Positions 1 to 10,900 of a DNA stretch of 64,000 nucleotides are shown piece by piece. The notes beneath the pieces are model-generated. The model was not told the origin of the DNA. It was given only the letters and a program-made list of their open reading frames with translations, and did not search any database. Numbering within the stretch: position 1 is the first letter of the stretch; each line of letters begins with the position of its first letter. The translations under genes and the position numbers were made by a program. Source of the DNA: Bacteroidota bacterium (lineage in GTDB: Bacteria; Bacteroidota; Bacteroidia; Flavobacteriales; Weeksellaceae); NCBI GenBank assembly GCA_023461035.1, contig JAEWOD010000020.1, positions 1-64,000 of the forward strand, given 5' to 3'.

Positions 1-1
1 G

Positions 2-3000
2 CTAAACAATAAAGCCCTCACCTTTGTGGGTGCCAAAACGGCTGCGGGAGCTACCATTTTGACAAAAGGAAATACCACTGCTACCATAGAACCTGCAGAC
101 AAGGCTCAAGGAGCAGATGAAGGAACAGAAAAATCTGAACCTGCAGAAGTCTCCAAAACTGTAGAATTAGAATCAGATTACCCCATGCTTCAAATTCACG
201 AACTGGCAATGGAAACGGCAAAAAGCAGTTTTTACCTGATGATGTCTGCCTTTTTTGAAGAAGACATTCCTATCATTGCCTACGAAAAACTCTATTATGC
301 GCTGAAGGAGAAAAAAGAAGAGATGATGCCCGAAATTGAGGTGTTGTCAAAAGGACTAAATTATGGAAGAAAAGCAGCTTACAACAGGTTGACCAAAAAA
401 ATTGAAGTCAAAGAATCCATTGTGATAGCGGCTGTAGAAGGTCAGGAAGAAGAAAAGTTAAAAGCATTGGCAGAACTCTTGCAAATTTTGCTGGAAGAAT
501 ACGGTCATTTTTTGGACGACGTTTTGAGAAATGAATTTTCAACGGTAAAAGGAGATGCCTCAAAAGATGAAGGAGCGGTATATTCTTATTATTTTACCAA
601 TTACCAGATTACCGACAAAAAAATCGACTATGCTACTGCAAAAATAGACGGAGCCGAAACCAACTTAATCGTCAATTTGGAAGAAATCGTTCAGTCCTAT
701 GAAGAGCAAAAAGCAAGAATAGAGGCGGATTTTCAGGAAAGAGAAAAAGAGTTTTTCAAAGCAGGAAAAGGCGATATTTCTGTCAAACAATATGGTCATT
801 TTGATTTTACCAATAAACTGGCTAAGGATATAGGACTTAACGACTTACAAATGTCTTGGCTTTATTTGGGGAATTATATGCGTGATATGAGTCAGGTAGT
901 AACGCCCGTTACCACCGAATTCACACCTGATGAACACTCTGAAATGGATGCTTTGGATGCAGATATGAGGGGAATTTTCAAAGAAAGTTTTTTTGATGCA
1001 CTGAAGTTAACGCGCACCAATTGGACCAGAGTGGTAGAAGTGATGGCCGCTTCCCATACTATGGCCGAATTCAGACCAGAGGAAGACGAAGCACTGGAAA
1101 GTTTTACGGATAAATTTATGAGCAATGGAAAAACACCGGAAGAATTTTTAACAGACAAAGCAACCGATTTAGGCCTAAAAGTAGCTCAAATGGGACTGGA
1201 TTATGTCAATTTCATCAAACATTTTGAAGGTATAACCGAACAGGAACTGGGTGTTTACCGTCCGGAAGAACATATAGACAACCCTATTTATGCTGCGGTT
1301 TACGACAATCTGTCGTCTCCTAAATCTGCCTACTATTGCCCTCCTAAAAAAAATGAAAAAGGAGCACCTCAAACCAAACCATCCATCGGGGATCATTTTG
1401 GGATGAAACGTTATATACGAAATGAGGAAAACGGTGTTGAAAAACAAACGGATAAGATAGACGGAGCAAAAGGGACAGGAGATTATGCAGATGGTGTCTT
1501 ACCCACAGCCGTCACTTGTATGAAAAATTACTTCAAAGAGGGCGTAAAAAAATACAAAGAAGGCAAAAATGATCACGAGAAAAACAAAGGTTTGGTATTG
1601 ATTGGTTCTGGCTTGCATATTTTAGAAGATTATTTTGCCCATACCAATTTTTGTGAAATCTTATTGATCAAACACGGTGTTTCGGTTTATCCCTGGGTAC
1701 AGTTTTATGATGCAGAATTAACCGAATACGGACCGGATAAAAAACGTTTTCAATTTAAAAATTTTGCAGAACCGAAAAAAGAAACAAAATCCATCAGCAA
1801 CGGAGATCTGCCCTATAATGCATACTATGATATAACAGCCTTATATGATGAGTTGTCCGATTTAGGAAGTTTAAAATTGTTGCCTTCATTTAGTTACAAA
1901 GGATTTTACTTTACATTCCACCCCAAAAACGGAAAAAAGAATTTGTACAGGGCCAGTGCGGCTGATTTTCTTGATGATGTAGAATCGTATAATGAAGACC
2001 CGCTCCATCTCAAAAAATTATGTATAGCACCGCGTATGCGTCAAGTATATGGTTATTATAATTTAACAACTGAATTGGTAACAGAAGATAGTTCACTTAT
2101 TAATTCTGCCGATCGTGAAAATTATCCTTCCCAAATCCCTATCGTTTCAGGATATTTCTCGGGAGCAGATACTTTTCATTCACTCTTGGATTTAGCCGAA
2201 AAAATGTTTGAGCAAAGTAAAATAAACTGGCGCAATGTGTTAATGACCAATGACTTTAAGCATTCAAAAGGAATCCAGTTGATGGATATGCTCATCTACC
2301 ATATCTTAACAGACCTTATGCTTTCGCAACAAGAACAAGGCAAATCTGCGAAAGATACCGGTGTGGACCACTCCAAATTGATGGAATATTACAAAGAATT
2401 AATCTTTATGCGCGAATTCATATTGGGCGTTGCAGAAAGCGCGAGAAAAAGAGCGGGGTTGATAGGAATTGTTCTTTATTTGGTTGACCGGTTATTGAAT
2501 GCACTTTATGCCTCTGTTATGAACATGGTCAATTCGATAGCGGTAGAAATGCTTCATTCTGTTAACAATATCATCAAAGATTGGCAAAGCATGCAATTGG
2601 TTTCAGACATTGGAACCAATCCAAGTCATACCCAGCTTGCCAAAGATTCGGATCACAGTCCAATTCATTCTTTGGCAGGAGATCTTGCGCTTCAGGCTGT
2701 TTTAAATGTAGGAGTGGAAATAAAAAAAATGATTGATGGAAGTTCTTTAAACGTTGAATCTTTGTCTAATTTAATGTTTGAAACAGCTATAAATCACATG
2801 CAACACCCTTGTGCTGCCAATATGGAATGGGCCGATCAGGTTGTACAAAAATGGTTAAAAGAGAGTGTCGATCGTTTGGAGAAATTGCACGAAGATGAAT
2901 TTGCCTTTCACAGTGCAGAGCTATTTGGAAAAGAGGTGAAGGAAATCATTACCAAGCTTCAAAGCCACTATTTAGATTTTGAAAGATTTCTGGATGATGC

Positions 3001-3580
3001 TTACAGAGGTATTTTGGATTCTTGGGAATCACTTCAAAAGAGATATGCTGAATTCAAAACAGCGGCAGAAAGATTATTTAGAAGAGGAAAACAATACTTG
3101 AAAAGGCTTGAAAAAGAAGCCGATGAGTATTATGATCAGATAATGAAACTATTTGAAAAAATAAAATTCCTTTCAGACAATGGATTAAATTACTCAAAAG
3201 AGGAACAAGAATTCCGAATTTTGGCCTCTCATTTCCAAATTAAGGTAGATGAAATCTTAGCAGGAATTGAAAAAGAGGAAATTCAGGAAGGTGAAATAGA
3301 TAATTTGGAAAGTTCTCTTAAGGCATATTATGCAAGGAATATAGAAAAAATGGAGAAAGAAATCTATGAAAAGGAAGGTTTTGAAGGCAAAGTATATCAA
3401 TATTGCTACCAAGATACGCAAGATAATCAGTATCGAAAATTTGGTGAAAAGATGAATGAATATTATGCTTTTCGCTTGAAAACACTTGAAGCTGAAAAGA
3501 GATATTTGGCAAAATCTGCCAATGAACAGATTTACTTAGCACAAAGAAAATCAAAATATTCTTTTCTATACGATGGTTAA
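2..3580 (+). CDS. Het-C-like large protein, 5' end cut by window edge
   Basis: The frame is open from the first bases of the window, so the GTG at 26 is probably not the true start and the gene is partial. At about residues 521-545 (counted from 26) the motif GLHILEDYFAHTNFCE resembles the His/Asp-rich signature of Het-C family proteins (fungal heterokaryon incompatibility and bacterial relatives, some treated as polymorphic-toxin domains). The short N-terminal stretch with GAKTAAGATI loosely resembles half of a PAAR-type spike repeat, which would suit a secreted effector, but this is a guess. The C-terminal third (about 930-1184) is highly charged, helical and probably coiled coil; no membrane segment dominates. 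No companion immunity ORF of useful size follows before rpoB. Being a gene is certain; the family call is moderate and the function unknown. Confidence 0.6.
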   Translation, partial: LNNKALTFVGAKTAAGATILTKGNTTATIEPADKAQGADEGTEKSEPAEVSKTVELESDYPMLQIHELAMETAKSSFYLMMSAFFEEDIPIIAYEKLYYALKEKKEEMMPEIEVLSKGLNYGRKAAYNRLTKKIEVKESIVIAAVEGQEEEKLKALAELLQILLEEYGHFLDDVLRNEFSTVKGDASKDEGAVYSYYFTNYQITDKKIDYATAKIDGAETNLIVNLEEIVQSYEEQKARIEADFQEREKEFFKAGKGDISVKQYGHFDFTNKLAKDIGLNDLQMSWLYLGNYMRDMSQVVTPVTTEFTPDEHSEMDALDADMRGIFKESFFDALKLTRTNWTRVVEVMAASHTMAEFRPEEDEALESFTDKFMSNGKTPEEFLTDKATDLGLKVAQMGLDYVNFIKHFEGITEQELGVYRPEEHIDNPIYAAVYDNLSSPKSAYYCPPKKNEKGAPQTKPSIGDHFGMKRYIRNEENGVEKQTDKIDGAKGTGDYADGVLPTAVTCMKNYFKEGVKKYKEGKNDHEKNKGLVLIGSGLHILEDYFAHTNFCEILLIKHGVSVYPWVQFYDAELTEYGPDKKRFQFKNFAEPKKETKSISNGDLPYNAYYDITALYDELSDLGSLKLLPSFSYKGFYFTFHPKNGKKNLYRASAADFLDDVESYNEDPLHLKKLCIAPRMRQVYGYYNLTTELVTEDSSLINSADRENYPSQIPIVSGYFSGADTFHSLLDLAEKMFEQSKINWRNVLMTNDFKHSKGIQLMDMLIYHILTDLMLSQQEQGKSAKDTGVDHSKLMEYYKELIFMREFILGVAESARKRAGLIGIVLYLVDRLLNALYASVMNMVNSIAVEMLHSVNNIIKDWQSMQLVSDIGTNPSHTQLAKDSDHSPIHSLAGDLALQAVLNVGVEIKKMIDGSSLNVESLSNLMFETAINHMQHPCAANMEWADQVVQKWLKESVDRLEKLHEDEFAFHSAELFGKEVKEIITKLQSHYLDFERFLDDAYRGILDSWESLQKRYAEFKTAAERLFRRGKQYLKRLEKEADEYYDQIMKLFEKIKFLSDNGLNYSKEEQEFRILASHFQIKVDEILAGIEKEEIQEGEIDNLESSLKAYYARNIEKMEKEIYEKEGFEGKVYQYCYQDTQDNQYRKFGEKMNEYYAFRLKTLEAEKRYLAKSANEQIYLAQRKSKYSFLYDG

Positions 3581-3647
3581 ATATTATTTTGAGTATCCGT
3601 TATAGTAGCTAAGTTCCATTTTTTTTATTTTTATCAATTTAATTTAG

Positions 3648-3675
3648 TTTGTTCTCAAATTTATTCGTACATTTG
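3648..3675 (+). promoter_or_regulatory. Putative rpoBC promoter (TTTG / TACATTTG)
   Basis: TTTG at 3648-3651 and TACATTTG at 3668-3675 are separated by 16 bases. This matches the Bacteroidota -33/-7 consensus (TTTG ... TAnnTTTG), with a spacer slightly shorter than usual. It lies just after the Het-C-like gene and would give rpoB a leader of nearly 300 nt, much longer than the other leaders in this window. Confidence 0.5.
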
Positions 3676-3731
3676 TCGTCCTTTTGAGAGTAATAAATAG
3701 TTATACCTGAGTAACTTACTGTAAATCAACT

Positions 3732-3748
3732 CTTCCGAATTTCGGAAG
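3732..3748 (+). other. Hairpin in the rpoB leader, possible attenuator
   Basis: CTTCCGA and TCGGAAG form a 7-bp perfect stem with a 3-base loop, followed by GGGGAATTTTTG. It resembles a weak intrinsic terminator or leader hairpin, placed between the putative promoter and rpoB. A second smaller repeat, TTAGAC/GTCTAA, lies near 3875-3892. The rest of the 390-bp gap between 3581 and 3970 is AT-rich with no convincing ORF. Confidence 0.35.
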
Positions 3749-3970
3749 GGGAATTTTTGTTTGTGCCTATATCAACTTTTTTATGATTTCAGAAGGAAAA
3801 TAAAAAATATTTTGCACTACGCTGTGAAAAGATATACCAGTGTTGCAGTTAGAATGAGAAGTTTGAAATCAGAAGTTAGACATTAAGTCTAATAACTCAT
3901 CACTATTCACTCTCAATCTGATATTTTTTGGTAAACAAAATATTTTTTTAACCCGTTTCTTAACATTTTT

Positions 3971-6900
3971 ATGAGTAAAAAAGACACAAAAACTCAGGAA
4001 AATCAGAGAATTAGTTTTTCGTCAACCAAAGTTCAATCCGCATTTCCGGACTTTTTGGACATCCAGATCAAGTCATTTGAAGACTTTTTCCAATTGGAAA
4101 CCCGTCCCGACCAAAGAGGAAATGAAGGACTTTACCGTACGTTTGCAGAAAACTTTCCGATTTCCGACACGAGAAATCAATTCGTATTAGAATTTTTAGA
4201 TTATTTCGTAGATCCGCCGAGATATACGATCGACGAATGTATCGAAAGAGGTTTGACATACAGCGTTCCGTTGAAAGCTCGTATGAAATTATTCTGTACA
4301 GACCCTGAACACGAGGATTTTGAAACCGTGGTACAAGACGTTTATTTAGGGACTATTCCCTATATGACGGCTTCCGGTTCGTTTATCATCAATGGTGCGG
4401 AACGTGTGATCGTTTCCCAGTTGCACCGTTCTCCGGGTGTGTTTTTCGGGCAATCTTATCACGCAAACGGAACCAAATTGTATTCATCCAGAATTATTCC
4501 TTTTAAAGGATCTTGGATTGAATTTGCGACAGACATTAACTCCGTAATGTATGCGTACATCGACCGTAAAAAGAAATTACCTTTGACTACTTTGCTTCGT
4601 GCGATCGGATATGAAAAGGACAAAGATATCTTGGAAATATTTGATTTGGCAGAAGAAATCAAAGTAAGCAAAACAACGATAAAAAAAGCCATCGGTAAAA
4701 AATTGGCAGCCCGTGTTTTGAATACCTGGCATGAGGATTTCGTAGATGAAGATACAGGTGAAGTGGTATCCATCGAGCGAAATGAAATCATCTTGGATCG
4801 TGAAACCATCATCGAAAAAGAACATTTGGATCAAATCGTGGATTCCGGTGTAAAATCGATTTTGGTTCATAAAGAAGACAACAAATCTGCCGATTATGCC
4901 ATCATCCACAATACGCTTCAAAAAGACCCGACCAACTCGGAAAAAGAAGCGGTGGAATACATCTATCGTCAGTTGCGTAACGCTGAGCCACCCGATGAGG
5001 AAACGGCAAGAGGAATCATCGACAAATTATTTTTCTCAGACCAACGTTATTCCTTAGGTGAAGTAGGACGTTACCGATTGAACAAAAAATTGGGATTGAA
5101 TATCTCAGAAGAAACACAGGTTTTAACCAAAGAAGACATCATTTCCATCATCAAATATTTGATTGAATTGGTGAATTCAAAAGCAGAGGTGGATGACATC
5201 GACCACTTGTCAAACCGTCGTGTGAGAACCGTTGGAGAACAAATGGCGGCGCAGTTCGGCGTTGGTTTGGCACGTATGGCGAGAACCATCCGTGAGCGAA
5301 TGAACGTTCGGGACAACGAGGTTTTTACACCAATTGATTTGATCAATGCTAAAACACTTTCGTCTGTAATCAACTCATTCTTTGGAACCAATCAGCTTTC
5401 TCAGTTCATGGATCAAACCAATCCATTGTCTGAAATTACGCACAAAAGACGTTTATCAGCCTTAGGGCCTGGAGGTCTTTCCCGTGAAAGAGCAGGTTTC
5501 GAGGTACGTGACGTACACTATACACACTACGGAAGACTTTGTCCGATTGAAACCCCGGAGGGACCGAACATCGGTTTGATTTCCTCGCTTTGTGTTTTTG
5601 CAAAAGTTAACAATTTAGGTTTCATCGAAACCCCTTACCGAAAAGTTGAAAACGGTAAAGTTGAATTGAAAGATGAACCTATTTATTTATCGGCAGAAGA
5701 AGAAGAAGCAAAAGTTATCGCTCAGGCTAATGCACCGATTGATGATAACGGAGCATTTGTAAACGAAAGGGTAACAGCAAGAGAGGACGGTGACTTCCCG
5801 GTAGTTGAACCCAATCAGGTTGAATTAATGGACATCGCACCAAACCAGATTGCTTCGATTTCCGCATCTTTGATTCCTTTCTTGGAACATGATGATGCGA
5901 ACCGTGCCTTGATGGGATCAAACATGATGCGTCAGGCAGTTCCTTTGTTGAAGCCACAAGCTCCAATCGTGGGAACAGGTCTGGAAAAACAAGTTGCAAA
6001 AGACTCTCGAATTCTGATCAATGCCGAAGGAAACGGTACCGTAATCTACGTAGATGCGGACATCATTACTATTAATTATGACAGAACAGAAGATCAGGAA
6101 TTGGTAAGTTTTGATTCGTCAGAAAAAACATACAATTTAACCAAATTCCGTAAAACCAACCAGGGAACGACCATCACATTGAAGCCAATTGTAAAAGTTG
6201 GGGACAGAGTAGAAAGAGGTCAGGTGCTTTGTGAAGGTTATGCGACGGAAAACGGAGAATTGGCTATCGGACGAAATTTGGTGGTTGCTTTCATGCCTTG
6301 GAAAGGATATAACTTTGAAGATGCGATTGTGATTAACGAAAAGGTAGTTCGCGAAGACTGGTTTACTTCCATTCATATTGACGAATATTCATTAGACGTT
6401 CGTGATACCAAATTGGGTATGGAAGAATTGACGGCCGACATTCCAAACGTTTCGGAAGAAGCAACCAAAGACTTGGACGAAAACGGTATGATCCGTATCG
6501 GTGCCGAAGTGAAGCCCGGTGATATCTTGATCGGAAAAATTACTCCAAAAGGTGAATCTGATCCTACGCCGGAAGAAAAACTTTTACGTGCCATCTTTGG
6601 TGACAAAGCAGGTGATGTAAAAGACGCTTCGCTGAAAGCTTCTCCGTCTTTGAGAGGAGTTGTAATTGATAAAAAATTATTCTCCAGAAGCATCAAAGAT
6701 AAGAGAAGAAGATCTCAGGATAAAGCCATCATCGACAGCATCGAATCGGAATTCCAAAAGAAATTTGACGAATTGCGCGATAAATTATTGGACAAATTAT
6801 TTTTGCTTTTGGATGGAAAGACGTCTCAGGGTGTGTTCAACGACCTGAACGAAGAAGTCATCAAAAAAGGAACGAAATATTCCAAAAAAGCACTTTCTTC

Positions 6901-7804
6901 TGTTGAAGATTATTTGAATTTGACAGGAGCAGAAAGTGTTTGGGTTGTGGATGAGGACAAAAACGACCAAATCAAAGAATTGCTTCACAATTATAAAATC
7001 AAATACAATGATTTGATGGGAGCATTGAACCGTGAGCGTTTTACGATTTCAGTCGGGGACGAATTACCTGCAGGTATCGTGAAATTGGCCAAAATCTACA
7101 TCGCCAAAAAACGTAAGTTAAAGGTAGGTGATAAGATGGCGGGTCGTCACGGTAACAAAGGTATCGTTTCCCGTATCGTTCGTGATGAAGACATGCCGTT
7201 CTTGGAAGACGGAACACCGGTGGACATAGTATTGAATCCGCTTGGGGTACCTTCCCGTATGAACATCGGGCAGATCTATGAAACCGTTTTAGGATGGGCA
7301 GGACTAAAATTAGGACAAACCTTTGCTACGCCAATTTTTGACGGAGCACACATCGATCAAATCAACGATTTGACAGATCAAGCCGGATTGCCTCGTTTCG
7401 GAACCACCTATTTGTATGACGGTGGAACCGGAGAGCGTTTTGCACAGAAAGCAACGGTTGGTGTAATTTACATGTTGAAATTAGGCCACATGGTTGATGA
7501 CAAAATGCACTCAAGATCTATCGGACCTTACTCTTTGATTACACAACAACCATTGGGTGGTAAAGCCCAGTTCGGAGGTCAGCGTTTTGGAGAGATGGAG
7601 GTTTGGGCACTGGAAGCATTTGGTGCGTCCAACATCTTACGCGAAATTTTGACGGTAAAATCGGACGACGTAATCGGAAGAGCGAAAACGTACGAATCGA
7701 TTGTGAAAGGTGAGCCAATGCCGGAACCGGGTATTCCGGAATCATTCAACGTATTGTTGCATGAATTACAGGGTCTTGGATTAGACATAAATTTAGAGGA
7801 ATAA
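3971..7804 (+). CDS. rpoB: DNA-directed RNA polymerase subunit beta
   Basis: Beta subunit of core RNA polymerase; with beta' it forms the catalytic cleft. At 1277 residues it has the usual Bacteroidota length. Family landmarks are present: the GERVIVSQLHRSPG-like segment near residue 150, the rifampicin pocket near 471-510 (NQLSQFMDQTNPL, THKRRLSALGPGG) and GDKMAGRHGNKG near 1055. The pocket carries the ordinary Asp, His and Ser at the sites where resistance mutations usually occur, so nothing suggests rifampicin resistance. It is followed by rpoC after 110 bp that contain a hairpin repeat. The genes normally found upstream (rplJ, rplL) are not within the window; a Het-C-like gene is there instead. 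Confidence 0.99.
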   Translation: MSKKDTKTQENQRISFSSTKVQSAFPDFLDIQIKSFEDFFQLETRPDQRGNEGLYRTFAENFPISDTRNQFVLEFLDYFVDPPRYTIDECIERGLTYSVPLKARMKLFCTDPEHEDFETVVQDVYLGTIPYMTASGSFIINGAERVIVSQLHRSPGVFFGQSYHANGTKLYSSRIIPFKGSWIEFATDINSVMYAYIDRKKKLPLTTLLRAIGYEKDKDILEIFDLAEEIKVSKTTIKKAIGKKLAARVLNTWHEDFVDEDTGEVVSIERNEIILDRETIIEKEHLDQIVDSGVKSILVHKEDNKSADYAIIHNTLQKDPTNSEKEAVEYIYRQLRNAEPPDEETARGIIDKLFFSDQRYSLGEVGRYRLNKKLGLNISEETQVLTKEDIISIIKYLIELVNSKAEVDDIDHLSNRRVRTVGEQMAAQFGVGLARMARTIRERMNVRDNEVFTPIDLINAKTLSSVINSFFGTNQLSQFMDQTNPLSEITHKRRLSALGPGGLSRERAGFEVRDVHYTHYGRLCPIETPEGPNIGLISSLCVFAKVNNLGFIETPYRKVENGKVELKDEPIYLSAEEEEAKVIAQANAPIDDNGAFVNERVTAREDGDFPVVEPNQVELMDIAPNQIASISASLIPFLEHDDANRALMGSNMMRQAVPLLKPQAPIVGTGLEKQVAKDSRILINAEGNGTVIYVDADIITINYDRTEDQELVSFDSSEKTYNLTKFRKTNQGTTITLKPIVKVGDRVERGQVLCEGYATENGELAIGRNLVVAFMPWKGYNFEDAIVINEKVVREDWFTSIHIDEYSLDVRDTKLGMEELTADIPNVSEEATKDLDENGMIRIGAEVKPGDILIGKITPKGESDPTPEEKLLRAIFGDKAGDVKDASLKASPSLRGVVIDKKLFSRSIKDKRRRSQDKAIIDSIESEFQKKFDELRDKLLDKLFLLLDGKTSQGVFNDLNEEVIKKGTKYSKKALSSVEDYLNLTGAESVWVVDEDKNDQIKELLHNYKIKYNDLMGALNRERFTISVGDELPAGIVKLAKIYIAKKRKLKVGDKMAGRHGNKGIVSRIVRDEDMPFLEDGTPVDIVLNPLGVPSRMNIGQIYETVLGWAGLKLGQTFATPIFDGAHIDQINDLTDQAGLPRFGTTYLYDGGTGERFAQKATVGVIYMLKLGHMVDDKMHSRSIGPYSLITQQPLGGKAQFGGQRFGEMEVWALEAFGASNILREILTVKSDDVIGRAKTYESIVKGEPMPEPGIPESFNVLLHELQGLGLDINLEE

Positions 7805-7814
7805 TCAAATAATT

Positions 7815-7904
7815 GTTTAAAGTTTAAAGCTCAATGTTTAACGTCAATTGCTTGGCAATTTTCTTAGAATTAAAACTTGAAACTTTAAACCTTAAACTTT
7901 AAAC
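7815..7904 (+). repeat. Hairpin repeat, copy 1 (between rpoB and rpoC)
   Basis: The 90-bp element begins GTTTAAAGTTTAAAG and ends CTTAAACTTTAAAC, so its ends are inverted repeats. Inside is a short hairpin, AATTGC-TTG-GCAATT (7846-7860). A related element lies after rpoC (12178-12264) with matching ends and a different inner hairpin. It fills nearly the whole rpoB-rpoC gap; read-through must cross it for rpoC to be expressed from the rpoB promoter. Confidence 0.7.
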
Positions 7905-7914
7905 GATATAGAAT

Positions 7915-10900
7915 ATGTCAACAAAAAATAAAACAAGTAAATTTTCAAAAATCCGCATCGGGTTAGCTTCTCCGGAATCGATTCTTTCCGAATCAAGAGG
8001 AGAAGTCCTGAAACCCGAAACGATTAACTATAGAACCCACAAGCCGGAGCGCGATGGTTTGTTCTGCGAACGAATTTTCGGCCCTGTAAAGGATTACGAA
8101 TGTGCCTGTGGAAAATACAAACGCATCCGGTACAAAGGAATCGTTTGTGACCGTTGTGGTGTGGAAGTAACCGAGAAAAAAGTGCGTCGTGAAAGAATCG
8201 GGCATATCAACTTGGTGGTTCCGGTTGCACACATCTGGTATTTCCGTTCGTTGCCAAACAAAATCGGATACGTATTGGGTATGCCGTCTAAAAAATTGGA
8301 TATGGTGATCTACTACGAACGATATGTGGTCATCCAACCGGGTCTTGCAAAAGCACCGGAAGGAGGTGAGTTGGAAAGACTCGATTTCTTGACAGAAGAA
8401 GAATATCTGGATATTCTGGATCAACTTCCGGCTAACAACCAGTATTTGGAAGATACAGATCCCAACAAATTCATTGCCAAAATGGGTGCAGAAGCATTGG
8501 AAGACTTGCTGAAACGTACCGATTTGGATGAATTATCTTATGAATTGCGTCACAAAGCACACCATGAAACGTCCAAACAAAGAAGAACGGAGGCGTTAAA
8601 GCGTCTTCAGGTAGTGGAATCTTTGCGTGAATCCAACATCAAGCATGTTAACCGTCCGGAATGGATGGTGATGCGTGTGATCCCGGTTATTCCACCGGAA
8701 TTGCGTCCGTTGGTCCCGTTGGATGGTGGACGTTTTGCAACTTCCGATTTGAACGATTTGTACCGTCGTGTGATCATCCGTAATAACCGTTTGAAACGAT
8801 TGATGGAAATCAAAGCACCGGAAGTAATTTTGCGTAACGAAAAACGTATGTTGCAGGAATCGGTCGATTCATTGTTTGACAACACACGTAAAGCTTCGGC
8901 CGTAAAAGCCGACGGTAACCGTCCATTGAAATCCCTTTCCGATTCATTGAAAGGAAAACAAGGTCGTTTCCGTCAGAACTTATTGGGAAAACGTGTGGAT
9001 TATTCGGCTCGTTCCGTAATCGTCGTTGGGCCAAGTTTGAAATTATACGAATGTGGTTTGCCAAAAGATATGGCAGCCGAATTATACAAACCGTTTATCG
9101 TCAGAAAATTAATCGAAAGAGGAATTGTAAAAACGGTAAAATCGGCCAAGAAAATCATCGACAGAAAAGAGCCTGTCGTTTGGGATATTTTGGAAAACGT
9201 ATTGAAAGGACATCCTGTGTTGCTGAACCGTGCTCCGACTTTGCACCGTTTGGGGATCCAGGCATTCCAGCCAAAATTGATCGAAGGAAAAGCCATCCAA
9301 TTGCACCCGTTGGTGTGTACGGCATTTAACGCCGACTTTGACGGTGACCAGATGGCGGTTCACTTACCGCTTGGGCCGGAAGCTATTCTGGAAGCGCAAT
9401 TGTTAATGTTGGCTTCTCAAAACATTTTGAATCCGGCAAACGGATCGCCGATTACCGTACCTTCTCAGGACATGGTTTTGGGTCTTTACTATATGACCAA
9501 AGCCCGAAAAACTGCCAAAGGTTCAGGTATCACTTTTTATTCGGCTGAAGAAGTTGAAATCGCATACAACGAGAAAAGCGTTGATCTGAATGCGGTAATT
9601 AAAGTGAAAGCGACCGTACGTGAAGGAGAAGAATTGGTTCAAAAAATGATTGAAACGACCGTTGGTCGTGTATTGTTCAACCAAATCGTTCCGACACAAG
9701 TAGGATTTGTAAATGAAGTTTTGACTAAAAAGTCATTGAGAAACATCATTAACAACATTTTGAAAATTACAGACTTCCCTACCACTGCGGATTTCCTTGA
9801 TAAAATGAAAGATCTTGGATTTAAAAACGCATTTGAGGGAGGATTGTCCTTTAGTTTAGGAGATATTTTGATTCCGGATCAAAAGAAAGAATTGATTGCT
9901 GGTGCAATTGAGCAGGTAGAGGGAATCAAGATGAATTATAACATGGGTCTTATCACCAATAACGAGCGTTACAATCAGGTAATCGACGTTTGGACAAACA
10001 CCAACGCTACTTTGACCGAGATTGTGATGAAACGTATGACGGAAGATCAGGAAGGATTCAACTCGGTTTACATGATGTTGGATTCCGGGGCACGGGGTTC
10101 GAAAGAGCAGATCCGTCAGTTGTCCGGTATGCGTGGATTGATGGCGAAACCGCAAAAAGCCGGTTCGTCAGGAGGAGAGATCATCGAAAACCCGATTGTA
10201 TCCAATTTCCGTGAAGGACTTTCCATTTTGGAATACTTTATTTCAACGCACGGTGCACGTAAAGGTTTGGCGGATACCGCTTTGAAAACGGCCGATGCGG
10301 GTTATTTGACCCGTCGTTTGGTGGACGTGGCACAGGACGTAATCGTGATGGAAGAAGATTGTGGAACGTTGAGAGGAATTGAAGCGACTGCTTTAAAGAA
10401 AAACGAAGAAATCGTTGAATCTCTTGCTTCGCGAATTTTGGGTAGAACTTCACTTCATGATGTTTACAACATGGATTCAGGTGAAAAATTAGTTTCTGCC
10501 GACCAAATCATCACGGAAGAAATCGCTGAATCTATCGAAAAAGCCGGAGTTGAAATGGTAGAGGTTCGTTCACCATTGACTTGTGAAGCCAAAACAGGTA
10601 TCTGTACTTCTTGTTACGGACGTAACCTTTCAACCGGTAAAAAAGTTCAGAAAGGAGAAGCGGTGGGCGTTGTGGCAGCACAATCCATCGGTGAGCCGGG
10701 AACGCAGTTGACACTTCGTACGTTCCACGTAGGAGGTACTGCGGGTAACGTTTCGGAGCAATCCTCAATTGTTGCCAAAGCTTCAGGTAAAGTAGAATTT
10801 GAAGATTTGAGAACCGTAAAAAGTGAAGACGAGTCCGGAAATCCAGCAGACGTAGTGGTTTCTCGTTCGACAGAGATGAAATTGATCGATGCTGACGGAA

